A stretch of DNA of 64,000 nucleotides from JAFTYO01 sp045611785 (lineage in GTDB: Bacteria > Pseudomonadota > Alphaproteobacteria > RF32 > CAG-239). Location: assembly GCA_045611785.1 (NCBI GenBank), contig JAZKXV010000012.1, positions 1-64,000 of the forward strand, written 5' to 3'. The position numbers and the translations under genes are program-made. Below, piece by piece: positions 40,884 to 50,117 of this stretch (position 1 is the first letter of the stretch; each line of letters opens with the position of its first letter). Below the pieces are notes generated by a model, which worked only from the letters and a program-made list of their open reading frames with translations, did not search any database and was not told the DNA's origin.

Positions 40884-43535
40884 ATGGCAATATTTTTAAA
40901 ATATATAGTTCTTTTTCTGCTAACTTTCAATATTATCAGTGCAAATGCTTCTGATATAGTATTAGAATTAGAAGATGATAACAATCCAAGGTATATTTCA
41001 ACGGATTTTAAAAGTCCGTTAAATTTGCCACACCCTATTGTTTTTAAGCATATGATTTTAGATAATAGAACTAACCAAACAGGCCGCATGGTTCTGATTG
41101 CATATTATTTTGATGTTAAATATCCGAACAATATAATTGACTATGACTTCAGCGATGATGTTGCCATCATTTTTGATGACTTAACAGCTTCCGAAGTACA
41201 AAAACGAACAACCTTAATAAGAACACTGGTAAAGCTTTACAGATGGGGTGTCCATAAATATAAAGATATAGCAGAAAATATCATGGTTCCTGAAGCTCCT
41301 CCGCTCGTAGTTGATGATGATGAATATGCATTTTTAGGCTCGGTTGATTATGTACCTGTTCCGGAAGGATCTTTTGCCGTAATTAACGAATTTAAAAAAG
41401 TTGTCAGCTATAGCGATAATCCTAAAGACGTTAAAGCTATGGAAGCATTTAAAATACGCCAACTTGAACAAAAAGAAAATAAGACCGATTATGAAAAACT
41501 GCAATCTATGTTTCATAAATTGGAATTTTCCAAAATACCTCGTTATGGTGTAGACCTCCCTAACCCATTTATCGGAAATTTGGGAATTGGAAAATGGTCT
41601 GAAGAAAAAGGATATAAAGCCAGAGCCATCTCTGAACTTGCACAAATTAAAAATACTGATAAGCTTTTAGTTGGTATCCATGTAAACACACCAACATATA
41701 ATTTTATGTTGGCTAACAATTTGTCTGATACATTAAAAAAGCCAAAAATTGAACTAATTGAACAAGATAACATTGATTCATATACAGTACATTATCCGGC
41801 GTCTTTTCCTCTCATACATGAAAACATGGTTTACGGTTATATTGGCGATTTTATGTTCCCTATCGAAATAAAAACAAAAGATCCAAATAACGGAATTAAG
41901 TTAACCGCCCAAATAACTTTTCAAAATTGCGATGAAAAGATAAATTGCGAAGAACTTAAGTTTATTACTCCCTTGGAAATAGAAAAAAATGTAGATAATA
42001 CATCTTCATCAGTTAAAAGTTTTGTGGTTCAAAGCTTTTATAACCTTCCTCAAGAGAACAACAAACTCATTGAGCTTGAAAATGTATACGCCGACACCTC
42101 CGAAAACAAGAAAGATGTTACGAAAATACACATGGTGTTTAAAACATCAAAACACACTAAAAACTTCAACATATTGATTGAAAATGATCAAAATACTGTA
42201 TTTTCAGCACCTCAAATAAACATTCATGATAATAAAATTTATGTAACTCTAACTCCTATCTCAAATGCTGAGAATTTAATTAACAGCAAAATAACTTACA
42301 CATTACAACATAATACTCATACAATAATTAGAAATACTATAGAACTGAAACCTTATTCTAATATCATTAAACAAACCGAAATATTATCATTAATATGGTT
42401 TGCATTTTGCATAGGTTTGTCATTTTATATCACACCTATCGGTTTAGCCTTATTGTGCATGGAAACAGCTTCATCACAAAAAGTAAAAACAAACTTTATT
42501 TATTGGCTAACTATCGGATGCTCTGCAACAATATTAATTTTAGTACTTTTTACCGCAAAAACATTTCTAAACATTAACGTTCTATGGGGTATGCAGTATA
42601 CAAACATTCTTTATGTATGCACATGCACTCTTATCACGTTGCTTATGTTCCTTTCAACAAAATATCAGCACCGATTTTTAGAAGATAAAAATATACTGAG
42701 AGCCTTTATTACCGGTGTATCCGTTGTTCTTTTTTTACCGGTTTCCAATACTCCGAATTTGATAAAGCTTTTTAATTTGATAAATTCAGATAATCTTATC
42801 CAAAATTATATTCTTATTAGCTTAACTGCTATTGGCTTAAGCCTTCCGTTTATCATAGTCGGTTTAATTAAAAACAAGCTATATAATAGCCATTGCATAA
42901 ACTGGCTGAAAGCAATTAGTAAAACAGCATGCTTTATCAGCTTAATATATCTGTTAGGCCTAATGTATATGGAGTTCTCTTATACATCTGCTTTCAAAAC
43001 AATATTAATGTTAGCAATTTCTTACTTAGTATACAAATATTTTTTCAACTTTACCGATGCTTTATTTGAAACACAATTAAGCAACAAGAAAAAGCAGATA
43101 ACAGAAAAAATCATTATCTTATTAACAATTGCTATAACCTATATATCTGTATCAAAAGTAGAAAAATATTCTATTAAAGAAATAGATCAAACACCTGTAA
43201 TTATAACCCAAGAAGAGCTGGATAATCTTCTTCGCAATGGTAAAACTGTAATTGTTTCACTTACATCAGATTGGAGTTATATCAGTAAATTTAATAAGTT
43301 TATCACCCTAAATCCATATACACTCAAGCATTTAAAACATTCTTATAACCTTGAATATATCAATATTCACACATCTCTTATTACACCTGAAGTACAAGAT
43401 TTCCTTGAAAAACACACATTAAATGATATACCGGCTTATATCTTATATACATTTAACATGAATAAAGGTGTAATTCTTCCATCATTGTTAAAAGATAGCG
43501 AATTAGAGCAGTTTATTCAAGATTTCCAAATTTAA
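40884..43535 (+). CDS. DsbD/ScsB-like disulfide reductase homologue with most redox cysteines lost
   Basis: An 883-residue protein: signal peptide (FLLTFNIISANA), a large periplasmic N-terminal region, eight or so membrane segments (about 505-735), and a C-terminal thioredoxin-like domain. The N-terminal domain keeps a C-x5-C pair (Cys349, Cys355, in NCDEKINCEEL) like the DsbD alpha-domain. The membrane segment that should carry P-C (as in L-x-P-C-V) reads FYITPIGLALL. The second, normally P-C-T-A-P, reads PVSNTPNL. The thioredoxin site W-C-x-x-C reads W797-S-Y-I-S801. The frame is intact over 2.6 kb, so it is not an ordinary pseudogene. It probably has another role, or a partner supplies the thiols. 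Confidence 0.7.
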   Translation: MAIFLKYIVLFLLTFNIISANASDIVLELEDDNNPRYISTDFKSPLNLPHPIVFKHMILDNRTNQTGRMVLIAYYFDVKYPNNIIDYDFSDDVAIIFDDLTASEVQKRTTLIRTLVKLYRWGVHKYKDIAENIMVPEAPPLVVDDDEYAFLGSVDYVPVPEGSFAVINEFKKVVSYSDNPKDVKAMEAFKIRQLEQKENKTDYEKLQSMFHKLEFSKIPRYGVDLPNPFIGNLGIGKWSEEKGYKARAISELAQIKNTDKLLVGIHVNTPTYNFMLANNLSDTLKKPKIELIEQDNIDSYTVHYPASFPLIHENMVYGYIGDFMFPIEIKTKDPNNGIKLTAQITFQNCDEKINCEELKFITPLEIEKNVDNTSSSVKSFVVQSFYNLPQENNKLIELENVYADTSENKKDVTKIHMVFKTSKHTKNFNILIENDQNTVFSAPQINIHDNKIYVTLTPISNAENLINSKITYTLQHNTHTIIRNTIELKPYSNIIKQTEILSLIWFAFCIGLSFYITPIGLALLCMETASSQKVKTNFIYWLTIGCSATILILVLFTAKTFLNINVLWGMQYTNILYVCTCTLITLLMFLSTKYQHRFLEDKNILRAFITGVSVVLFLPVSNTPNLIKLFNLINSDNLIQNYILISLTAIGLSLPFIIVGLIKNKLYNSHCINWLKAISKTACFISLIYLLGLMYMEFSYTSAFKTILMLAISYLVYKYFFNFTDALFETQLSNKKKQITEKIIILLTIAITYISVSKVEKYSIKEIDQTPVIITQEELDNLLRNGKTVIVSLTSDWSYISKFNKFITLNPYTLKHLKHSYNLEYINIHTSLITPEVQDFLEKHTLNDIPAYILYTFNMNKGVILPSLLKDSELEQFIQDFQI

Positions 43536-43837
43536 TCTTCATCAGCCTCATCTGTTGAAAATATTGAAATCAAGTCTTTTCTATAAATCCAAATATTAAT
43601 TAAACCCAAAATCACCGACATTGAGCCAAATAAATACAAAAAATAATACCAATTCATTTCGCTTTCTTGCATCAATACTGTTTGTTTTGAACTACTGACA
43701 AATAATATTGATATAGATGTAATTAAGAACGCAGCTGTATAGGCTACAATCCAAACCCTTTTAACAATTTTTACAGGAACAGTAAACGCTGTTAATACAT
43801 AAATAAAAAAAAGCGCTATAAATAAAAAAACTTCCAT
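43532..43837 (-). CDS. Three-helix membrane protein of unknown function
   Basis: From ATG 43837 (AAAGGA lies 7 nt upstream) a 101-residue protein has three membrane segments (VFLFIALFFIYVLTAFTVPV; WIVAYTAAFLITSISILFV; WYYFLYLFGSMSVILGLINIW) and an acidic end (STDEADED). I recognise no family. Its 3' end overlaps that of the DsbD-like gene by 4 nt (convergent). The hydrophobic pattern resembles small proteins beside cytochrome assembly genes, but there is no further support. Confidence 0.55.
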   Translation of the reverse strand: MEVFLFIALFFIYVLTAFTVPVKIVKRVWIVAYTAAFLITSISILFVSSSKQTVLMQESEMNWYYFLYLFGSMSVILGLINIWIYRKDLISIFSTDEADED

Positions 43838-43914
43838 TACCACATCCTTTACTAATAAATAAGATGATAGATAATATATGAAGCGTTTTTAATGTTTCAA
43901 TAAATGCTCATTAA

Positions 43915-43945
43915 TTAAGGGCATTTTTTTGAAAAATGCCCTTAA
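43915..43945. terminator. Hairpin 3' of plsC
   Basis: TTAAGGGCATTTTT (43915-43928) and AAAAATGCCCTTAA (43932-43945) form a 14-bp stem with a 3-nt loop, 3' of the minus-strand plsC gene (end 43958). The U-tract is not distinct beyond the stem. Confidence 0.6.
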
Positions 43946-43957
43946 CCTTAAAAAATA

Positions 43958-44713
43958 TTAACCTAAATTGTTCTTAACCCAAGGATATTTTTCAATAGCC
44001 TCATTATTAAGCTCTGTACACTTAGCCTCTATTCTGGCTTCCAGTTCTTTCATAAATTCTTTTTTATCTGTATCTTTTGTTATCTCCATCGGCTCCATAA
44101 ATTCAAAAACAGCAGTTCCCGGATATCTTAAAAATGAACTTTTAGCCCAAAACAATCCTGTATTAATAGCAACAGGAACAACTTTTAATTTTAAATTTTC
44201 AGCAACGAACAGAAAACCTGATTTATAACCTTTAGTAGTTCCTGGTTTACAACGTGTTCCTTCAGGGAAGATAACAACCGGACGATTTTTTTGAACACGT
44301 TTCTTAACTTCTTTTAACATATTTTTCATTGCTGAAGCACCACCATTTCTATCTACAGGAATCATACCATAAAAATATTGAGCCCAACCAAACAATGGAA
44401 TATATGTCAGTTCTTTTTTCAAAACATAACTCAACGATGGTATTATTTGAGTAAATGCATATGTTTCCAATGCAGACTCATGCTTACTAGCATATATAAC
44501 CGGTTCATTTGCAATATGTTGTTTACCTCTAAATTCTAATTTCAAACCTGCAAATATTTTAACAAAAAACAAACCAAGCGGCATAACAACCTTATCCCAG
44601 TACAAGAGCGTATATTTTTGGGGAAAAATTGCAACTATAGGGCAAAGAGCACAGCCTATAGCAATCGTAGTATAGAAAAAGATATTAGCAAACAATGAAC
44701 GAAGATAAATCAT
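43958..44713 (-). CDS. plsC: 1-acyl-glycerol-3-phosphate acyltransferase (PlsC)
   Basis: I place the start at ATG 44713 (AAAGGA lies 7 nt upstream). The 251-residue protein has a hydrophobic N-terminus, the acyltransferase motif ASKHESALETYAF (H-x4-E, a known variant of H-x4-D in this family), IPVDRNGGASAMKNML, and VIFPEGTRCKPGTTKGYKSG (FPEGTR). It transfers the second acyl chain in phospholipid synthesis at the inner membrane. It is the last gene of the ftsE-ftsX-DUF218-plsC unit, with start and stop spaced by one nucleotide. Confidence 0.88.
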   Translation of the reverse strand: MIYLRSLFANIFFYTTIAIGCALCPIVAIFPQKYTLLYWDKVVMPLGLFFVKIFAGLKLEFRGKQHIANEPVIYASKHESALETYAFTQIIPSLSYVLKKELTYIPLFGWAQYFYGMIPVDRNGGASAMKNMLKEVKKRVQKNRPVVIFPEGTRCKPGTTKGYKSGFLFVAENLKLKVVPVAINTGLFWAKSSFLRYPGTAVFEFMEPMEITKDTDKKEFMKELEARIEAKCTELNNEAIEKYPWVKNNLG

Positions 44714-44714
44714 T

Positions 44715-45308
44715 TTAAGTCCTTTCAATTAAATTTAAGGTAAAATATTTTATATAAACATATATAAATTTGTTAAATTCTGAAGCAATTAATTTAAAGC
44801 TGTTCCATTTCTTCCACCATTTAGAAGAAACATTTTGAGAATATACCGGATGTATAACTATATTTACATCCGGATTATGAGCTAAAATTTCAGCCTTGCT
44901 TCTTGGCATATGATAATATGATGTAACAAGACGAATAGATTTAACATTGTTTCTCCTAATTGCATCACTTACTTCTATTGCATTTTGGTTTGTATTTGTA
45001 GCTTCTCGTCCGATAATAATTTGACCTTTATTTCTTGTCAAAATAGTTTTATTTTCTTTTTGAAGCTCTTTTAACGACACTTTATCAGACACACCGGAAA
45101 TAATCAAAATTTCAGCCATATCATTATTAAAAAGTTTTAACGCTTCTGCAATGCGGTTTTTACCGCCCGTCAACACAACAATGGCATCAGTTTTTAGCAA
45201 ACTATCTTGTGTTTTTTTAATGTATTGTGAAAACACCAAAAAGCCACCAAACCATAGCAAACATATTGATATAACAGACATTAACAGAAAGCATTTAACT
45301 TTTTTCAT
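44715..45308 (-). CDS. DUF218 (YdcF/SanA/ElyC-like) envelope protein
   Basis: A 197-residue protein with an N-terminal membrane anchor (CFLLMSVISICLLWFGGFLVF). The DUF218 core is DAIVVLTGGKNRIAEALKLF, followed by ILIISGVSD, and ATNTNQNAIEVSDAIRRNNV with RLVTSYYHMPRSKAEILA. DUF218 proteins act in envelope polysaccharide or peptidoglycan steps in other bacteria; the reaction here is unknown. Its ATG overlaps the ftsX stop by one nucleotide (TAATG), so it is translationally coupled. The role is inferred from the family and from its position between ftsX and plsC. Confidence 0.85.
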   Translation of the reverse strand: MKKVKCFLLMSVISICLLWFGGFLVFSQYIKKTQDSLLKTDAIVVLTGGKNRIAEALKLFNNDMAEILIISGVSDKVSLKELQKENKTILTRNKGQIIIGREATNTNQNAIEVSDAIRRNNVKSIRLVTSYYHMPRSKAEILAHNPDVNIVIHPVYSQNVSSKWWKKWNSFKLIASEFNKFIYVYIKYFTLNLIERT

Positions 45309-46213
45309 TACATAATCTTTCCTAGCGTTTTTCTAACCGTATAATACGATGTACACATTGATATCATTGCTGTCCACATAGGAATAGAGCAAATATAAAG
45401 GATAGAAACAAAGTCAAGCGAAGCTTTATCCAAAATACCGCCTTTTAATCCGGAAGCTACTCCTGCAATAAACCAAAAAGCAACAAAGCTTAATGCCACG
45501 CCGACAACTCCTGATAATAGTCCAATGAAAAACCCACGTCTTGCATATTGTTTTGCAATATAATCGTCGGTAGCACCCATAATGTGCAAAATTTCAATAA
45601 TATCTCTATGAATACCTAAACTGGTTTTAGTAGCATAAAAAATACTAAATGAACAAATTGATAGAACCAATATTAAAACACTTAATGCTAAAAGTTTGAC
45701 TGATTTAGCAAATGCAATTAGCTTATTAAGCCAAACCTGATGCACATTTATTGATGTATATGGAGCAACTTGATATAATTCTTTTGCAATTGCATCAAAA
45801 TCAGATGCAGAATAATCAGTTAAACGAACATCAATAAGCTTAGGCATCGGAAGAGCTTGTATATCAACATTGTTACCAAGCCATGGGCTCATTAATTTAG
45901 AGACCTGCTTATCACTAACAATGCGAACTTTATCTACCCCTTTAAGATTTTCAAAGAAATTAACAACCTTATTAATCCTCGCATTAAGCTCGTCAGCATC
46001 TAAATTGTTTTCATCTGGCATAACTTGAACAGTAACGCCATTAACAATTCCTTTGTCCCAAGTGCTAACTAAAGAGTTTATCATAAAAAATCCGGCCAAT
46101 GTAATTGTGAACAAAAATACAGAAATTGTGCTCATAATTTCTAAAAATACACTTGCCCCATCCTTATTAAAAGGTAATTCTGAACGAGAATTTGTTTTAA
46201 TTTTATTTTTCAT
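45308..46213 (-). CDS. ftsX: Cell-division ABC transporter permease FtsX
   Basis: A 301-residue protein with a cytoplasmic N-terminus, a first membrane segment (VFLFTITLAGFFMINSLV), a periplasmic domain and three more segments. It has the permease-type fold with the family motif HRDIIEILHIMGATDDYIAK (EILHLMGA-like) and RRGFFIGLLSGVVG. FtsEX couples ATP hydrolysis to peptidoglycan hydrolase activation at the divisome. It overlaps ftsE by 11 nt, the normal order. No anomalies are visible. Confidence 0.92.
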   Translation of the reverse strand: MKNKIKTNSRSELPFNKDGASVFLEIMSTISVFLFTITLAGFFMINSLVSTWDKGIVNGVTVQVMPDENNLDADELNARINKVVNFFENLKGVDKVRIVSDKQVSKLMSPWLGNNVDIQALPMPKLIDVRLTDYSASDFDAIAKELYQVAPYTSINVHQVWLNKLIAFAKSVKLLALSVLILVLSICSFSIFYATKTSLGIHRDIIEILHIMGATDDYIAKQYARRGFFIGLLSGVVGVALSFVAFWFIAGVASGLKGGILDKASLDFVSILYICSIPMWTAMISMCTSYYTVRKTLGKIM

Positions 46214-46922
46214 TATTAATTCTCCTTAAAGCCGGAAAAATTTTTAATGTTTTGTTTTCAAGATGAATTCTAGGATAGTTATATTGATTAATTAAATCTT
46301 GACTATGCGTTGCAATAACCACTGTTGTTCCTAATCGATTCAATTCAACAAAAAGCTTCATTAATTTTTGAGCAATATCATCATCAACGTTACCTGTAGG
46401 CTCATCTGCCAGCAAAATATCCGGTCTGTTAATAACAGCTCTTGCTATTGCAATTCTTTGTTTTTCACCACCTGAAAGTGTAGAGCAAAGCTTATCCATA
46501 CTTTTATCAAGTTCAACCCAGCGTAACAACTCCTTAACACGCTTACGTATTTCATTTTCATTCATACCACGAACACGTAAAGGAACCGCAACATTATCAT
46601 AAGCCGATAAATGTTCTAATAATCTAAAATCTTGGAAAACTACACCAATACGACGACGTAACATAGCCATAGTGTTTCTATCGGCAAAACCAATATTTGT
46701 ACCGAAGACACTAACTGTACCTCTTGTTGGCTTTAAGGCTAGATACATCATACTCAGTAAAGAAGTTTTACCTGCTCCACTTTTACCTGTTAAAAAATGA
46801 AACGAACCTTTTTTAAGTTCTAACTTAATATCACTCAAAACCTCAGAATCTGAACCATAACTGATAGATACATTTGTCATATCCACAATATCATCAGACT
46901 GTTTTGTCTTTGTGATTGACAT
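46203..46922 (-). CDS. ftsE: Cell-division ATP-binding protein FtsE
   Basis: A 239-residue ABC ATPase. Walker A is FLTGKSGAGKTSLLS near residue 41. The Q-loop is in IGVVFQDFRLLEHLSAYDNV (the QDFRLL stretch is a FtsE hallmark), the signature is TLSGGEKQRIAIARAV, Walker B is ILLADEPTGNVD, and the H-loop is VVIATHS. It is the first gene of the four-gene unit, with GGAGGAATAATG as SD. A zinc-ribbon gene is divergent on its upstream side, an arrangement common in alphaproteobacteria. Confidence 0.95.
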   Translation of the reverse strand: MSITKTKQSDDIVDMTNVSISYGSDSEVLSDIKLELKKGSFHFLTGKSGAGKTSLLSMMYLALKPTRGTVSVFGTNIGFADRNTMAMLRRRIGVVFQDFRLLEHLSAYDNVAVPLRVRGMNENEIRKRVKELLRWVELDKSMDKLCSTLSGGEKQRIAIARAVINRPDILLADEPTGNVDDDIAQKLMKLFVELNRLGTTVVIATHSQDLINQYNYPRIHLENKTLKIFPALRRINNEK

Positions 46923-47063
46923 TATTCCTCCTCAAATTATTCATTTTACAATAAGATATAACAAATATTTTTTTAATAAGATACTTTTTTTCTTGGATTT
47001 TAAGCTTTTTTGTGCATAATACACTATAAATAAGCAATCATAAGATTTTTAACCAGAGGAAAA

Positions 47064-47783
47064 ATGTTAATAAAGTGTCCTAAATGTCGTTCAGTATATG
47101 ACTTACCCGATAATTTAATCAACAATGACGGGTTAAAAATGCGTTGTTCACAATGCTCAGAAATTTGGATAGGCTACCCTGAAGATGCATTAAAAAAAGT
47201 TAGTGTAACACCTAAAAGCATACAAAAAATGTTTAAGATGATTTCAAAAGATACAGATCCTTTATTTGAAGACACTAAAACAGAAACAGCTCCAGTAGAA
47301 AAAATAAAAATTGTAAACACATACAAAAAAACTCCTTACACAACGATCATTTTGGTTTCTCTCGTTATTTTGTTGTTTAGTCTGTTGTTATATGCTTTTC
47401 GTTATGATATCGTAAGAATATTACCTCAAACAGAAAGGCTATACTCAAAAATAAACATAACCAGCATACCTTATGGTTCTAATTTAGAGTTTAACAACAT
47501 TTCAACTAAAGAATATATCGAAAACAACATTTCTAAAATAGAAATCAACGGAATGATTACCAACAAAGGAAAGTATGTTACCAAACTTCCTCCTATAAAA
47601 ATTGATATATACAATAAAAATGGTACCTTATTATTAACCCTTATCGAAAAGTTACCATTACCACGCTTAGAAGCTGGATATAATATACTGTTCAACAAAA
47701 CAATAAACAACCCTACTCCGCTTGCAAAATCAATTTATGTAAGCTTAGAAGATAAATTAGAAGATAAAAAAGAATCAAATTAA
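47064..47783 (+). CDS. MJ0042-type zinc-ribbon protein with a membrane anchor
   Basis: A 239-residue protein. The N-terminal zinc ribbon is CPKCRSVYDLPDNLI and then RCSQCSEIWIGYPEDA (C-x2-C and C-x2-C). One membrane segment (YTTIILVSLVILLFSLLLYAF) is near residue 97. The C-terminal domain (MITNKGKYVTKLPPIKIDIY) is of the DUF3426/FxLYD-like type found with this zinc ribbon in alphaproteobacteria. Divergent from ftsE, it probably takes part in envelope or division control, but the role is not established. CAGAGG lies 8 nt upstream. Confidence 0.85.
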   Translation: MLIKCPKCRSVYDLPDNLINNDGLKMRCSQCSEIWIGYPEDALKKVSVTPKSIQKMFKMISKDTDPLFEDTKTETAPVEKIKIVNTYKKTPYTTIILVSLVILLFSLLLYAFRYDIVRILPQTERLYSKINITSIPYGSNLEFNNISTKEYIENNISKIEINGMITNKGKYVTKLPPIKIDIYNKNGTLLLTLIEKLPLPRLEAGYNILFNKTINNPTPLAKSIYVSLEDKLEDKKESN

Positions 47784-47795
47784 AAGGAGAAACAA

Positions 47796-48248
47796 ATGTT
47801 AAGAGATGATATACAAAATGCTCTAAAAAATGCTATGAAAGAAAAAAACATGGAAGTTGTCGGCGCTGTACGCTTGATAATTGCCGGTTTAAAAGAAAAA
47901 GATGTTGAAGCAAGAGGAAAAGGTAAAGAAAAAGCCGAAGATTCAGAATTATTGTCTATGATGCAAACAATGATTAAACAAAGAACTGAATCTGCCCGAA
48001 TATACTTAGAAGGAAATCGTCCAGAGTTAGCAGAAAAAGAACAAGCTGAAATCAAAGTTATTGAAATGTTCTTACCTAAACAATTATCTGAAGAAGAAGT
48101 TACTCAAGCTGTAAAAACAGCCATTTCAACAGTAGAAGCCGCTTCTATTAAAGATATGGGTAAAGTTATGGCTGAACTAAAAGCCAAATATGCCGGACAG
48201 CTTGATTTTGGAAAAGCTTCCGGAATTATCAAATCCTTACTTTCATAA
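47796..48248 (+). CDS. YqeY / GatB-YqeY domain protein
   Basis: A 150-residue helical protein of the YqeY family, which shares its fold with the C-terminal domain of GatB. It opens LRDDIQNALKNAMKEKNMEV with RLIIAGLKEKDVEARGK. The family-specific end is MGKVMAELKAKYAGQLDFGK then ASGIIKSLLS. YqeY next to dnaG is a common gene neighbourhood. A role in tRNA-dependent amidation is suggested by the fold only. GGAGAAACAA precedes the ATG. dnaG starts 16 nt after its stop. Confidence 0.9.
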   Translation: MLRDDIQNALKNAMKEKNMEVVGAVRLIIAGLKEKDVEARGKGKEKAEDSELLSMMQTMIKQRTESARIYLEGNRPELAEKEQAEIKVIEMFLPKQLSEEEVTQAVKTAISTVEAASIKDMGKVMAELKAKYAGQLDFGKASGIIKSLLS

Positions 48249-48264
48249 AAAGAACAAGTTCATT

Positions 48265-50052
48265 ATGGAAAATGATTTACAAAAATTTTTAGACGAACTC
48301 AGAAGTAAAGTATCTATTGTTGATGTCGTATCTGAAAAAGTAAAACTTACACGCAAAGGCCGTGAACATTTAGGCCTTTGCCCTTTTCATAATGAAAAAA
48401 CACCATCTTTTACAGTTAATGAAGCCAAAGGATTTTATCATTGCTTCGGATGCGGAGCTCACGGCGATATAGTTAAATTTGAAATGGAAGCTAATAACTT
48501 ACCATTTATCGATACATTAGAAAAACTTTCCCGTAAAGCCGGCATTCCAATGCCAAAATTTTCAAAAGATAATAATGTTGAACAAGAAAAAAGAAAAAGC
48601 TTGTACGACATTATGGAACTTGCATCTGCTTTCTATGAAAAAAACTTATACTTACCAATTGGCGCAAACGCTCTTGAATATTTTTATAATAGAGGACTTG
48701 ACGACGAATTAATCAAAAAATTCCGTTTAGGATACGCTCCTAACAATAATGGGCTTAAAGCATATTTAAGCTCCAAAGGTGTTAATGAGCATGATATGTC
48801 CGAACTTGGCTTAATTGTTACATCTGATACCCAAAACCGTTCTACACACGATTTCTTTCGTGATAGAATAATGATACCTATTAGAGATAAAAAAGGACAA
48901 GTTATAGCTTTTGGTGGTAGGATAATGGGAGATGGACAACCAAAATACCTAAATTCTCCTGAAACTCCGGTATTTAACAAGCGTAAAATGCTCTATAATA
49001 TTAATTTTGCACGAGATGAAGGTTATAAAGAAAGAAATTTTCTTATTTGCGAAGGTTATATGGATGTAATTGCGTTAGATAAGTTTGGTTTCGGATACTC
49101 TGCAGCGCCAATGGGAACAGCCTTAACCGAAGATCAAATACAAGAAGCCTGGAAAATTGTTCCTGAACCGATTTTATGCTTTGATGGAGACAATGCCGGT
49201 CAAAAAGCTGCTTTGCGTTCTGTAGAAAGGGCTTTACCCATATTAAAAGCCGGTTACTCATTAAAGTTCATGTTTTTACCTAATAAAATGGACCCTGATG
49301 AGTTTTTAAAAGCCAAAGGAAAAGATGAGTTTGCAAGCCTAATGAAACAAACAACTCCTTTAATGCAAATTTTGTGGGATAAAAATACCAAAGATAAAGA
49401 GACAAACACACCTGAGCAAAAAGCATTAATAGAAAAAAATATTATGGATGAAGTGGCAAAAATAAACGATGAAAAAGTTAAAAGCTACTATGTCCAAGAA
49501 ATGAAAAAAAGAATATACGAAACTTTTGGTGCCGGCACACTAAAAACATATTCGGCTAAGTCAAATAAAACTCAGAAAAAACAAACATCAAATATAAAAC
49601 CGCCTCTTGCTGATATTGATATACGTTTTATACTGGCTGGAATGATATTATATCCCGAGCTTATAGGAGATTTTGAAGAAAAGCTTCTAATGTTCAATAT
49701 ATCAAAATTCAGCTTATACAACATGTTACAAAAAGCTATTGATGTTTTCCATGAAAATATTGAACTACCATCAAACACCCTAATAGACACCTTAAAATCG
49801 CAAGGATACGAGCAAGATTTAAATGCGCTATGGGAAGTAAGCATGTTAAAGTCTCAAAATCCCAATATTAACGACATAAAAAAACAAATAGATTGCCTTA
49901 TGATTGCTGTTCAAATAAAAGAACTCAATAAAGATATTAATGAATATAAACTAAAATTAGAAAAAAGCACTGCAACAGATGAAGATTATCAGCACTACTT
50001 AAGCCTTAAAGCAGAAAGAGATCTTCTGATAAAAGAAAACAATGAAGCATAG
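48265..50052 (+). CDS. dnaG: DNA primase
   Basis: Translation should start at ATG 48265 (GTTCATTATG); the longer frame to 48190 overlaps yqeY coding sequence and is unlikely. The 595-residue protein has the CHC2 zinc finger CPFHNEKTPSFTVNEAKGFY followed by HCFGCGAHGD. The TOPRIM core has LICEGYMDVIAL and CFDGDNAGQKAA. The final third is the DnaB-binding helicase-interaction domain. DnaG makes RNA primers for replication. The gene usually precedes rpoD in this order (yqeY-dnaG-rpoD), but here the next gene is era on the other strand. Confidence 0.94.
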   Translation: MENDLQKFLDELRSKVSIVDVVSEKVKLTRKGREHLGLCPFHNEKTPSFTVNEAKGFYHCFGCGAHGDIVKFEMEANNLPFIDTLEKLSRKAGIPMPKFSKDNNVEQEKRKSLYDIMELASAFYEKNLYLPIGANALEYFYNRGLDDELIKKFRLGYAPNNNGLKAYLSSKGVNEHDMSELGLIVTSDTQNRSTHDFFRDRIMIPIRDKKGQVIAFGGRIMGDGQPKYLNSPETPVFNKRKMLYNINFARDEGYKERNFLICEGYMDVIALDKFGFGYSAAPMGTALTEDQIQEAWKIVPEPILCFDGDNAGQKAALRSVERALPILKAGYSLKFMFLPNKMDPDEFLKAKGKDEFASLMKQTTPLMQILWDKNTKDKETNTPEQKALIEKNIMDEVAKINDEKVKSYYVQEMKKRIYETFGAGTLKTYSAKSNKTQKKQTSNIKPPLADIDIRFILAGMILYPELIGDFEEKLLMFNISKFSLYNMLQKAIDVFHENIELPSNTLIDTLKSQGYEQDLNALWEVSMLKSQNPNINDIKKQIDCLMIAVQIKELNKDINEYKLKLEKSTATDEDYQHYLSLKAERDLLIKENNEA

Positions 50053-50117
50053 GAAAAATATCCTAAAAAATAAGGTAAATCAGCTTTAAATACAGTATTT
50101 TTTAAACCATTAAAAAC

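Noticed and set aside
41334..41773. Minus-strand ORFs inside the DsbD-like gene
   Set aside because: No SD or domain features; the long plus-strand frame is continuous.
40884..43535. DsbD-like gene as a pseudogene
   Set aside because: The frame is uninterrupted over 883 codons with a signal peptide, membrane domain and C-terminal domain in order; loss is confined to the Cys positions.
48190..48264. Extended N-terminus of DnaG
   Set aside because: The extra 25 codons overlap yqeY coding in another frame; ATG 48265 gives a standard DnaG start.
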